A stretch of 17,760 nt of DNA from Actinomycetota bacterium (lineage in GTDB: Bacteria; Actinomycetota; Rubrobacteria; Rubrobacterales; Rubrobacteraceae). Each line of letters begins with the position of its first letter. Within the stretch, counting starts at the first letter, position 1. Shown in pieces: positions 7,926-14,231 of the stretch. Both the position numbers and the translations under genes were made by a program. The stretch spans positions 1 through 17,760 of the forward strand of contig JAIVIG010000036.1 in assembly GCA_020200675.1 (NCBI GenBank), in the 5' to 3' direction. The notes beneath the pieces were generated by a model. It made no database searches. It worked only from the letters and a program-made list of their open reading frames with translations, and was not told where the DNA came from.

Positions 7926-8004
7926 ACCGTAATCAAAGTGTTTCCCGAGCGTAATAAGACCGTAACATCAGAGCAAAGTCACCGTAACACGGTACGGGTA
8001 TAGT
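7926..8004 (+). promoter_or_regulatory. Promoter with six-unit 11-bp-phased repeat array upstream of endonuclease V region
   Basis: Six consecutive 11-mers start at 7926, 7937, 7948, 7959, 7970 and 7981. Units 1, 3, 4 and 6 read ACCGTAATCAA, AGCGTAATAAG, ACCGTAACATC and ACCGTAACACG; units 2 and 5 are weaker. A 7-bp gap and the -10 TATAGT (7999-8004) follow, the same geometry as at 6080-6125. GTAAC-type cores separated by 6 nt resemble sites described for the OmpR-family regulators MtrA and GlnR in Streptomyces. A separate TATAAT at 7902-7907 could be a second, upstream promoter. Confidence 0.55.
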
Positions 8005-8012
8005 TGTGGTTG

Positions 8013-8074
8013 ACCGAGCCCCGGCCGACGGAACGTTTCCCCCCTCCAGATTTCGTCGGTCGGGTCGGTTTTTT
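8013..8074 (+). terminator. Strong intrinsic terminator between the molybdoenzyme and endonuclease V genes
   Basis: An 11-bp stem (8020-8030 with 8054-8064, one G-T wobble), extended by a further 4 bp after an internal loop (8013-8016 with 8066-8069), is followed by TTTTTT (8069-8074). It begins almost at the predicted start site of the promoter at 7999-8004, so a transcript from that promoter would be little more than this hairpin. The remainder of 7816-8133 contains only the two promoters and no gene. Confidence 0.75.
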
Positions 8075-8133
8075 CGCGGTGTCCTACTCTTCTTGCTGGC
8101 TTCCCTTTTCGTCATTCGTGGAGCGATGGTAGC

Positions 8134-8829
8134 GTGAAGGTTTCGGAGCTTCATACACCCCTTCTCTCGCCGGGCGAGGCGCGGCGGTTGCAGGGGGAGT
8201 TCGCGCCGCGCGTCGTCGAGGGGCCGCCTCTGGACCTCTCGCGCGTGCGTTACGTGGCCGGGGCTGACGTCTCTACGCAAGGGGATGTGGGTTACGCGAC
8301 CGTCGTGGTGCTCTCCTTTCCGGACCTCTCGGTGGTCGAGGTACGGGGGTACGAGGCGCGGTTGACGTTCCCGTACGTGCCGGGGTTGTTGGCTTTCCGG
8401 GAGATACCGCCGGTCGTCGGGGCGCTGCGGGAGGTCCGGTCGGAGGTTGACGCGGTGATCTTCGACGCGCACGGGCGCGCCCACCCGCGGGGCCTGGGTC
8501 TCGCGTCGCACCTCGGGCTCTTTCTCGACGTGCCGTCGGTCGGGTGCGCGAAGAGCCGGCTCGTCGGCGAGCACGAGGAGCCCGGCCCGGAGAAGGGAGA
8601 CACAGCGGACCTCGTCTACCGCAAAAAGGTCGTCGGTAAGGTCGTGCGCACCCGCCCCCGGGTCTCCCCGGTCTACGTCTCGGTCGGCAACCGCATAGAC
8701 CTGGCGAGCTCCGTAGACCTCGTCGTGGGGTGCTGCACGAGATACCGGCTGCCCGAGACCACGCGCCAGGCTCACAACGCCGCCAACAGGCTGCGGCGAG
8801 GGGAAGACCTGGACGCTCTTCTGGGGTAG
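8134..8829 (+). CDS. nfi: Endonuclease V (deoxyinosine 3' endonuclease)
   Basis: A DNA repair enzyme that nicks DNA at the second phosphodiester bond 3' of deoxyinosine (deaminated adenine). The 231-residue product has usual family length. The catalytic set is complete: Asp45 in GADVST, Glu90 in PGLLAFRE, Asp111 in FDAHGRAHPRG, Lys140 in GCAKS and His214 in RQAHNAANRL. These match the positions known from the Thermotoga enzyme almost exactly. The PYVPGLLAFRE wedge-proximal motif and the GLASHLGLFLDVPSVG block are intact. The start is GTG 8134, with GTGGAG about 10 nt upstream; the ATG at 8125 meets a stop after three codons. It is apparently monocistronic, downstream of a terminator and an array promoter. 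The function is confident; its control by that promoter is not. Confidence 0.94.
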   Translation: MKVSELHTPLLSPGEARRLQGEFAPRVVEGPPLDLSRVRYVAGADVSTQGDVGYATVVVLSFPDLSVVEVRGYEARLTFPYVPGLLAFREIPPVVGALREVRSEVDAVIFDAHGRAHPRGLGLASHLGLFLDVPSVGCAKSRLVGEHEEPGPEKGDTADLVYRKKVVGKVVRTRPRVSPVYVSVGNRIDLASSVDLVVGCCTRYRLPETTRQAHNAANRLRRGEDLDALLG

Positions 8830-8968
8830 CTGCCCGGTAGTGCGCGTTCTGCTTGGCCGGCTGTGATCCGCTATCAAAAACGTCGAGATCGGGGACACAA
8901 ACCGGCAGATCCGAGCGTGTGGATGCGCTGATAGGCTCGCGGTTCGGATGGAGAAGGATCGGTACCTC

Positions 8969-9481
8969 ATGAGTTTGGATACGATGTTCACGTTCTTGTT
9001 GCTGATCTTGGTAGTAGTGGTCGCCGTAGCCGTGGGCGGCGCCGCCTACATCATGGTCACCAACCGCCGTACCCGGCGCGAGACGGGGCGCGCGGTGGGG
9101 ACCGCGGGCGCGCCCGCGGGCGCGGAACCCGACGAAGACGAGGGCGGCTCCACCGGGAGGGTAGAGTCCCGCGAGCCGCGGCGCGAGTTCTACAAGAGCA
9201 TGGGCCTGGAGACGACGGAGGACATGAAGATACGTGTGTACTCCGTCGAGGAGTACCGGGACGAGCTCGGTGGGACCCGTGCCGGATCCAACGGCGGCTT
9301 CGTGGCGGCGCTGAAGGCCTACAGGCAGCTCGACGACGATTGGGTGGAGTACTCCCCACGCAAGGCGGCGGACGTGCTGGAGCTCGCGCCGGAAGACTAC
9401 GAGGTGGACGAGGAGCACTCGGCGCTGCTGCTCAGGAGGCTACCGCCAGGGCTACCGGAGTCGGCTAGAGACGTCCTCTAA
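8969..9481 (+). CDS. Single-pass membrane-anchored protein, unknown function
   Basis: Not recognised. From ATG 8969 (GAGAAGG about 11 nt upstream; an in-frame ATG lies at 8948) it encodes 170 residues. A strongly hydrophobic segment occupies about residues 5-28 (MFTFLLLILVVVVAVAVGGA). A basic stretch NRRTRRETGR and a Gly/Ala/Glu-rich linker follow. The C-terminal part is cytoplasmic-type and acidic, with YSVEEYRDELGG, a DDDWVEYSPRKAADVLELAPEDY-like stretch and a Leu-rich tail. No enzymatic motif is seen. It converges with the membrane protein gene at 9524. The gene call rests on codon usage and the well-formed N-terminal anchor. Confidence 0.7.
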   Translation: MSLDTMFTFLLLILVVVVAVAVGGAAYIMVTNRRTRRETGRAVGTAGAPAGAEPDEDEGGSTGRVESREPRREFYKSMGLETTEDMKIRVYSVEEYRDELGGTRAGSNGGFVAALKAYRQLDDDWVEYSPRKAADVLELAPEDYEVDEEHSALLLRRLPPGLPESARDVL

Positions 9482-9492
9482 GCTCGCGCCGG

Positions 9493-9512
9493 GGGGCCAG
9501 AGCCTCGGCCCC
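9493..9512. terminator. Bidirectional hairpin between convergent genes
   Basis: Exact arms GGGGCC (9493-9498) and GGCCCC (9507-9512) with an 8-nt loop lie between the stop codons of two convergent genes. The stem is G+C-rich but lacks a good T-tract on either side, so termination is likely rather than certain. Confidence 0.45.
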
Positions 9513-9523
9513 TCTACTCCAGT

Positions 9524-9910
9524 CTACGCGCGCCAGCGGAGCACGATCAGGGCCGCTATATAGCCGATACCGCCGACGGCGCCGATCAGAGAGTATGGGC
9601 TGCCGTCCTGGCCTCGGGCTATCTCGTAGAAGAAGCCTCCGAGCACGAGCGCGATAACGAGATAGTACGAGAACACGCTCGCACGCAGGTTGAACATCCG
9701 GTAGCGTTCGTCGGAGGGCTGGTCGCGCAGGACCTTGATGATCTGGCTGCGCCCGCCGAAAAGGAGCAGGGCGCCGTAACCGACCATGATCACGAACGGA
9801 CCCACCCCGGCCCCGGGATTGCCGGCGATCCAGAAAACCACGAGAAAGGCGATGCCCAGAAACAGGCAGAACAGCGGCACCGCCCACTTCTTAGCGTTCG
9901 TCGTCTGCAC
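9524..9910 (-). CDS. Four-TM membrane protein paired with XRE regulator
   Basis: A 128-residue protein with four hydrophobic segments at about residues 9-29, 37-53, 74-98 and 105-127. A cytoplasmic loop RSQIIKVLRDQPSDERYRMFN lies between the second and third. Its start overlaps the end of the upstream XRE gene by about 20 nt, so the two are translationally coupled. Small XRE regulators of this type are often followed by a multi-pass membrane protein of the DUF2178 style. The pairing suggests a shared function, perhaps the regulator sensing membrane state, but that is inference. I assign no biochemical role. Confidence 0.8.
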   Translation of the reverse strand: MQTTNAKKWAVPLFCLFLGIAFLVVFWIAGNPGAGVGPFVIMVGYGALLLFGGRSQIIKVLRDQPSDERYRMFNLRASVFSYYLVIALVLGGFFYEIARGQDGSPYSLIGAVGGIGYIAALIVLRWRA

Positions 9911-10091
9911 GGAAGACCTCCTCTACGGGCTTGCCGAAGAACCGGGCGAGCGCAATCCCCAGCGGCAGGGACGGGACGTACCGCCCGGTCTCGATCGCGT
10001 TTATAGTCTGCCGAGATACCCCGAGCTTCTCTGCCAACCGCCCCTGCGACAGCCCCCTCTCGGTCCTTAGCGCCCGGATCTCGTTCCTCAT
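9891..10091 (-). CDS. Small XRE/Cro-family transcriptional regulator
   Basis: A DNA-binding protein of 66 residues that is essentially one Cro/CI-type helix-turn-helix domain. The helix pair spans about residues 14-42: LSQGRLAEKLGVSRQTINAIE, then TGRYVPSLPLGIALARFFG and PVEEVF. This is the YgzD/YozG-like short class with a characteristic ETGRYxPSL block. No sensor domain is present. It heads a two-gene operon with the membrane protein downstream. The ATG start at 10091 sits at or next to the predicted transcription start, so the mRNA may be leaderless; no Shine-Dalgarno is visible upstream. A long inverted repeat covers the promoter, which points to autoregulation. Confidence 0.93.
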   Translation of the reverse strand: MRNEIRALRTERGLSQGRLAEKLGVSRQTINAIETGRYVPSLPLGIALARFFGKPVEEVFRADDER

Positions 10092-10092
10092 A

Positions 10093-10139
10093 CTGTAAAG
10101 CTAACTTGTCAGGTACGGATTGTCAAGCTAGCTTTACAG
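10093..10139. promoter_or_regulatory. Promoter and operator-like inverted repeat of the XRE operon
   Basis: Arms 10093-10108 (CTGTAAAGCTAACTTG) and 10124-10139 (CAAGCTAGCTTTACAG) are complementary at 15 of 16 positions, separated by 15 bp (31 bp centre to centre, about three helical turns). On the minus strand TTGACA (10126-10121) and TAGCTT (10103-10098) are 17 bp apart and fall one in each arm. A repressor bound here would cover both promoter elements. Confidence 0.7.
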
Positions 10140-10202
10140 AATAGTTCTGTTTCTGAGCGAGGAAGCTCCGGGGGGCGCTGTCTAGACACTGTGGGTAAGG
10201 AG

Positions 10203-10236
10203 AGAGGGCGCCCGGAAAACTCGTCGGACGCCCTCT
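10203..10236 (-). terminator. Hairpin downstream of the DUF4870-like gene
   Basis: Perfect 8-bp arms AGAGGGCG (10203-10210) and CGCCCTCT (10229-10236) enclose an 18-nt loop, 26 nt past the stop of the DUF4870-like gene. There is no run of T on the minus strand, so factor-assisted termination or an RNA stability element is as likely as intrinsic termination. Confidence 0.45.
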
Positions 10237-10261
10237 GCGGTTGGGTTGTTTGGGGTAGCTG

Positions 10262-10528
10262 TTAGAGAGTTGACTTGGAAGACTCGAAGAGCTGCAGGTA
10301 GCGGTAGTCCGTGCCCTGGCTGACCTTGTAGGCGGCGTAGGCGGCGTGGACGAAGGGAACCATGGTCAGCAAGAGCATCACCGGGAAGAGGAGGAAGCCG
10401 ATCAGGACCGCCGTGAGGATGCCCGCGACGGTCCATCCGACGGTGACGATCACCAACCAGGCGAGTTGATACCAGAGGGACTGTAGCGCGTGGAAGGCGA
10501 CCCTCGCCGAGCGGTCCCTGTAGACCAT
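10262..10528 (-). CDS. DUF4870-like small membrane protein
   Basis: An 88-residue protein starting at ATG 10528. The opening YRDRSARVAFHALQSLWYQLAWL resembles the HAxQALxFQL start of DUF4870 (Tic20-like) proteins. Two or three hydrophobic segments follow (about 21-42, and 43-62 with a Pro-containing break). The ending YKVSQGTDYRYLQLFE matches the family's GxDYRYP-type end. No strong Shine-Dalgarno precedes the ATG, and it lies 35 nt downstream of the zinc-ribbon stop, so translation may depend on the upstream gene. The longer open frame reaching 10699 overlaps the zinc-ribbon gene and has non-protein-like composition there. The biochemical role of this family is unknown. Confidence 0.72.
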   Translation of the reverse strand: MVYRDRSARVAFHALQSLWYQLAWLVIVTVGWTVAGILTAVLIGFLLFPVMLLLTMVPFVHAAYAAYKVSQGTDYRYLQLFESSKSTL

Positions 10529-10563
10529 ACGCCGCTGCGAAGCACGAGGTTTCGGAGCCTTTC

Positions 10564-10767
10564 CTACTTGTAGTGCCGCATTGAGACTTCTTGATAGTTG
10601 CCGCACTCGGGGCAGGTGAAGTTGCGGGCGCTCCGGGTCGAGTAGGCGGGGACGATGGTGGTCTTGTTGTAGTCGTAGACGTAGCCGCATTTCTCGCACT
10701 TCTGGCGGTAGGTGACCACCGTGCCTCGCTCGTTTACGAGGACCCCGCCCGTAACCTCAATCGCCAA
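10564..10767 (-). CDS. Small zinc-ribbon protein
   Basis: A 67-residue protein with two CxxC knuckles, CEKCGY (about residues 24-29) and CPECGN (about 52-57), the usual spacing for a zinc ribbon. Four Cys ligands are present and the segment between is basic and aromatic (YVYDYNKTTIVPAYSTRSARNFT). The start is a TTG (TTG GCG ATT GAG) with AAGGGGTGA close upstream. It precedes the DUF4870-like gene on the same strand, and both are probably in one transcript. Zinc ribbons of this size can bind nucleic acid or protein; which one applies here cannot be told. Confidence 0.78.
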   Translation of the reverse strand: MAIEVTGGVLVNERGTVVTYRQKCEKCGYVYDYNKTTIVPAYSTRSARNFTCPECGNYQEVSMRHYK

Positions 10768-10844
10768 CCAGTCACCCCTTCAAGAGCTTCGTGTATCTAC
10801 TGCGAACTCGATTCTACCGGAGATTCGCCGAAAACCGATGTCCG

Positions 10845-11711
10845 CTACCGAGTGTTTATGCCTCTAAGGATCGCGGAGCAGAGGGGACTCCCGGCGTCGA
10901 GGAAGCCGTCTATCACGCCGTAGTGGTTCTCGCCAGGCAAGGGCAGGAGATCCCCGGGCAGGCTCTTCGCTCTCCAGGCCGCGAAGAAGTCTTCGGATTG
11001 GCGGCGCAGTTCCGATGGTTCGTCTTCGCCGTAGGCTACGAGAAGCGGCGGCGCCTCGTTGGGGAGGTGCAGGATCGGGCTGTTCCGCAAGACCTGGTCC
11101 CAGGTTAGCTGGAGCTTCGGTTGCAAAAAGGTGTAGGGAAAAGGCGCGAGGTCGAAGAGGCCGCTGATGGCGCAGGCGCCTTTGACGATGTCCCCCGGCA
11201 ACCCGTAGTCGCTCTCCCAGTCCGTTTCGAGTAGCGTCGCCGTGAGGTGTCCGCCCGCCGAATGCCCGGCGACGTGGATGCGCTCCGGGTCGCCGCCGAA
11301 GCTCGTGGCGTTCGCGTAGGTCCACGCCAGGGCGGCTCGGACCTGGCGGACGATCTCGTCGATCGTCACCTCGGGACAGAGGGCGTAGTTGACCACGACG
11401 GTCGCCACACCACTCGAAGCCGGACCACGGGCGACGAAGCCGAACTCCTTGCTCGTCCGCGAGCGCCAGTAGCCGCCGTGCAGGTAGACGAGGATGGCGG
11501 CGGGGTGCTCCACCCCCGGCGCCGGGTACAGGTCGAGGTGCTCGGCGAGCGTCGGGCCGAACGGCACGTCGAGGCGATGCTCGAACTCCGCACGGACCTT
11601 CTCGCTCTCCTCCGCGTAAAAATCCGCGTAGAGGGAGATGTCCTCCACCGTATTCTCCAGGTCGTACTGGACGTCGAGCTCCTCCTGCGTCGCGAAGTTC
11701 TTGTAGAGCAC
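10845..11711 (-). CDS. Alpha/beta hydrolase, arylformamidase (kynurenine formamidase)-like esterase
   Basis: A soluble serine hydrolase of 288 residues with the hormone-sensitive-lipase/KynB-like fold. The oxyanion motif HGGYW is at residues 78-82, the nucleophile Ser151 in GHSAGGH, the acid most likely Asp230 in AYGEDEPSELRRQS, and the base His263 in ENHYGVIDGF. The HGGYWR and RQSxDF blocks are typical of N-formylkynurenine formamidases and related carbamate or amide hydrolases. No other tryptophan-catabolism gene lies nearby, so the substrate is open. The start is GTG 11711 behind GGAGGGAGG. It follows two same-strand genes (gap of 14 nt to the small upstream one), suggesting one operon with the acyl-CoA dehydrogenase. 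Confidence 0.85.
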   Translation of the reverse strand: MLYKNFATQEELDVQYDLENTVEDISLYADFYAEESEKVRAEFEHRLDVPFGPTLAEHLDLYPAPGVEHPAAILVYLHGGYWRSRTSKEFGFVARGPASSGVATVVVNYALCPEVTIDEIVRQVRAALAWTYANATSFGGDPERIHVAGHSAGGHLTATLLETDWESDYGLPGDIVKGACAISGLFDLAPFPYTFLQPKLQLTWDQVLRNSPILHLPNEAPPLLVAYGEDEPSELRRQSEDFFAAWRAKSLPGDLLPLPGENHYGVIDGFLDAGSPLCSAILRGINTR

Positions 11712-11725
11712 GGCCCTCCCTCCTA

Positions 11726-12007
11726 TTACTTTCCGAAGAGTCTGCGCCAGAGGGGACGCCCGGTGGGTTTGGTGGCCCTCGCGGGCTCTCGTGGCGGCGC
11801 GCCGAGCGGGGCGAGACCGTGTTCGGCGCGCACGGCGTTGCGGCCCCGGACGACCATCGGGTGCGTGGCCCAGGAATCATCGCCGGCCTCGGCCTGGATC
11901 TGCTCTTCTATCCTCGCGAGCCCTGCCTCGTCCACGCCGCCCAAAGCCGCGGCCTCGTACTTGATGCCGAGCAGGACGAAGCCTCGTTCTTCTGGCTCCC
12001 TACCCAC
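11726..12007 (-). CDS. Small hypothetical protein in the acyl-CoA dehydrogenase operon
   Basis: Not recognised. The 93-residue product starts at GTG 12007, overlapping the acyl-CoA dehydrogenase stop by 8 nt, so translational coupling is likely. The N-terminal half (EERGFVLLGIKYEAAALGG, then DEAGLARIEEQIQAEAGDDSW) looks folded. The C-terminal third is Pro/Ala/Arg-rich and ends in a basic WRRLFGK. No cofactor motif is present. Its fixed position between the dehydrogenase and the esterase suggests an accessory role, which is inference only. Confidence 0.6.
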   Translation of the reverse strand: MGREPEERGFVLLGIKYEAAALGGVDEAGLARIEEQIQAEAGDDSWATHPMVVRGRNAVRAEHGLAPLGAPPREPARATKPTGRPLWRRLFGK

Positions 12008-13034
12008 CCTTCACTTCTTCGGTGACCAGGGTGTCCTTGCGCTCCTTCTTCAGCTCCAGCTTCGCGACCGCGACACGGTGCACCTCGTCTGGGCCGTCGG
12101 CGAGGCGCAGGGTGCGGGAGGCGGCCCAGAAGTTGGCGAGCGGGAAATCGTCGTCGACGCCCGCCCCGCCGAAGGCCTGGACGGCGCGGTCGAGGACGCG
12201 CAGGGTCGTGTTCGGGGCGACGACCTTTATCATGGCGATCTCGGCCTTCGCCTCCTTGTTGCCGACCGTGTCCATCATGTGAGCGGCGTTGAGGGTTAGG
12301 AGCCTGGATTGCTCGATCTCCATCCTCGAGTCGGCGATCCACTCCATGATGACGCCTTGCTCCGCCAACGGCTTGCCGAACGCCTCGCGTTCTTTGACCC
12401 GCTCGCACATCAGCTCGATCGCCCTCTCGGCGACCCCGATGAGGCGCATGCAGTGGTGGATGCGGCCCGGGCCCAAGCGACCCTGCGCGATGGCGAAGCC
12501 CTTGCCCTCGTCCCAGATTATGTTCTCGGCCGGGACCCGGACGTCGTTGAAGGAGATCTCCGCGTGGCCGTGCGGCGCGTCGTCGTAGCCATAGACGGAG
12601 AGTGTGCGCGCGACGTCGGGCTCGGTCATACAGAAGCACGAGCGGATCTCGCCCTCCAGCAGGGGCTTGAGCCACTTCTCTTGCTGCTCGGGCGTCCCGT
12701 AGCGCACGAGGACCTCCATGTTGCCCGTGTCTGGGGCGTTGCAGTTGAAGACCTCGGGAGCGATGGGACTGCGGCCCATGATCTCGCACAGCGGCGCGTA
12801 CTCCAGGTTGGTGAGGCCCGCGCCGAGGTCGGAGTCGGGGAGGAAGAGGTTCCAGAGCCCCGCCGCCTTCGCCTTCTCTTTGAGCTCCTCCATGATAGGG
12901 GGGATGCTCCAGCGGTCCTCGAACGAAGCGTGCTGGTCCGCGTAGGTCTTTTCGTTCGGGTAGACGTGCTCGTCCATGAACTGCATGAGCTCTTCCCGCA
13001 GCCTCTGCACCTTTTCGGAATAGTCGAAGTTCAT
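12000..13034 (-). pseudogene. Acyl-CoA dehydrogenase with an in-frame internal deletion
   Basis: A flavoenzyme of fatty-acid-type beta-oxidation that desaturates an acyl-CoA at the alpha-beta bond. The N-terminal helical domain (residues 1 to about 130), the MTEPDVA block (136-142), and the C-terminal domain with RLGPGRIHHCMR and FGGAGVDDDFPLANF then RTLRLADGPDEVHR are all clear. Right after MTEPDVA the sequence jumps to RTLSVYGYDDAPHGH. Relatives have about 60-65 residues there, including an SSDATNI stretch, a WWSSGAGDP-like block and the beta-barrel that contacts FAD. The product is 344 residues against about 400 usual. The frame stays open, so a shortened protein could be made, but flavin binding should be lost. 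ATG 13034 has GAGGAGGA upstream. An assembly deletion is possible. Confidence 0.85.
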
Positions 13035-13149
13035 CGAATTCGTCCTCCTCGTGGACGGTTGGCGTCGTGTCCCTCACCCGCAAAGAGCGTTCCCGCCGGC
13101 AATTCTGGCACGGGACCGGAGCCGTCGCAAGCGCAGACCCTTCGGCTGC

Positions 13150-13178
13150 TTGACCGGGATTCGGGGCGACCATATAGT
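13150..13178 (+). promoter_or_regulatory. Promoter of the TAXI receptor operon
   Basis: TTGACC (13150-13155), a 17-bp spacer and TATAGT (13173-13178), followed by a GAGGAGGAG Shine-Dalgarno at about 13221-13229 and ATG 13236. The predicted leader is about 50 nt. The promoter is divergent from the acyl-CoA dehydrogenase. Confidence 0.75.
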
Positions 13179-13235
13179 GCCGGATAAGGGGAAGCGCCGG
13201 CCGTGATGCCGACGACGTGCGAGGAGGAGTTCATT

Positions 13236-14231
13236 ATGCGGAGGATCGTTCCTGCTGGCCCTCACCGTTTGGGTCGGGCCGTACCGGGCGTCGTCGTGGC
13301 GCTGACCGTTTTGTTTATTCTGGTGGCTTGCAGCGCCAGCCAGGCGCCGGGCGGGGGTGACAGGCTCTCGATCGCGACCGGTGGAACGGGCGGGGTCTAC
13401 TTCGTCTACGGCGGGGCGCTGGCCGACCAGATCACGCAGAACGTAGAGGGCTTCGAGGCGACGGCGGAAGCGACCTCGGCCTCGGTGGACAATATGCAAC
13501 TCATCGGCGACGAGAGCAGCGATATAGCCTTCACGCTCGCAGACACCGCGGCCGACGCCGTCGAGGGGAGGGAGGAATTCGAGGGGCGGCCGGTCCCCGC
13601 ACAGGCCCTGGCCCAGCTATACACCAACTACACCCAGGTCGTTGCCCCCGCTGGCTCCGGCATAAGCAGCATCGAGGACCTCAGGGGCAGGAGCGTTTCC
13701 CTGGGCTCGCCCGGCTCGGGGACCGAGATCATCGCGCTTCGCGTGCTCCGGGCGGCGGGCATCGACCCGGACTCGGACATAGATCGCCAGCAGCTAGGTG
13801 TGGACGAGTCCGTGGACGCCGTGCGCGACGGTACCATAGACGCCTTCTTCTGGTCCGGAGGACTTCCGACCGGCGCCGTCACCGACCTCGCCACGACCGA
13901 CCAGATCGTCCTGCTCCCAACCGTCGATTACCTCGCCACCTTGCGCGGTCAATACGGCGAGGTCTACGAGGAGACGACCATCCCGGCCGACACCTACGAG
14001 GGGGTCGAAGAGGACGTGGCCGTGATCGGGGTGCCCAACTACCTCGTCGTCAACGAGTCGATGGACGAGGAGCTGGCGTACCAGATAACCCGCCTACTCT
14101 TCGACCAGCAAGATCCCCTCGCCGAAGCCCACCCCGAAGCCCGAAACCTCGACATAAACCTGGCCCCGGTGGGGCCTGATCCTGGCCGGGGCCGCCCTCC
14201 TGACCCTGGCCGGTACGTTCGTGACCGATAG
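13236..14231 (+). CDS. TAXI-family TRAP substrate-binding lipoprotein with damaged C-terminus
   Basis: The extracytoplasmic receptor of a TRAP transporter, which would capture an organic acid or amino acid and hand it to the fused permease. The start is ATG 13236 rather than the upstream GTG 13203, because GAGGAGGAG sits 7 nt before it. A signal peptide ends in the lipobox LVAC with Cys32, predicting a lipid anchor. Typical TAXI blocks follow: RLSIATGGTGGVYFVYGGALAD, SSDIAFTLADTA, SIEDLRGRSVSLGSPGSGTE and GTIDAFFWSGG. The homologous part ends at about residue 308 (AHPEARNLDI). After that, the remaining codons (APVGPDPGRGRPP onward) are the DUF1850 coding region read in another frame. The usual GLPVPLHPG-type ending is missing. 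Confidence 0.85.
   Translation: MRRIVPAGPHRLGRAVPGVVVALTVLFILVACSASQAPGGGDRLSIATGGTGGVYFVYGGALADQITQNVEGFEATAEATSASVDNMQLIGDESSDIAFTLADTAADAVEGREEFEGRPVPAQALAQLYTNYTQVVAPAGSGISSIEDLRGRSVSLGSPGSGTEIIALRVLRAAGIDPDSDIDRQQLGVDESVDAVRDGTIDAFFWSGGLPTGAVTDLATTDQIVLLPTVDYLATLRGQYGEVYEETTIPADTYEGVEEDVAVIGVPNYLVVNESMDEELAYQITRLLFDQQDPLAEAHPEARNLDINLAPVGPDPGRGRPPDPGRYVRDR

Noticed and set aside
7933..8991. Long minus-strand open frame (352 codons) opposite endonuclease V
   Set aside because: It is antisense to a gene with a complete catalytic set, has Arg/Pro/His-rich non-protein-like composition, and crosses the terminator and promoter region. It is an effect of GC-rich codon bias.
10262..10699. Longer N-terminal extension of the DUF4870-like protein
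   Set aside because: The extra 57 residues overlap the zinc-ribbon gene in another frame and are Arg/Leu/His-rich. The protein-like part begins at ATG 10528.
9891..10767. XRE gene and neighbours as a toxin-antitoxin or phage-immunity module
   Set aside because: The partner is a plain four-helix membrane protein, no toxin or nuclease motif is present, and the adjacent genes are ordinary small chromosomal proteins.
12309..13187. Plus-strand open frame of 292 codons opposite acyl-CoA dehydrogenase
   Set aside because: Antisense shadow of a recognised gene, with no RBS and low-complexity Leu/Val/Arg composition.
13203..13235. GTG 13203 as the start of the TAXI receptor
   Set aside because: It would place the Shine-Dalgarno GAGGAGGAG inside the coding region and lengthen the signal peptide with acidic residues. 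ATG 13236 has ideal spacing.
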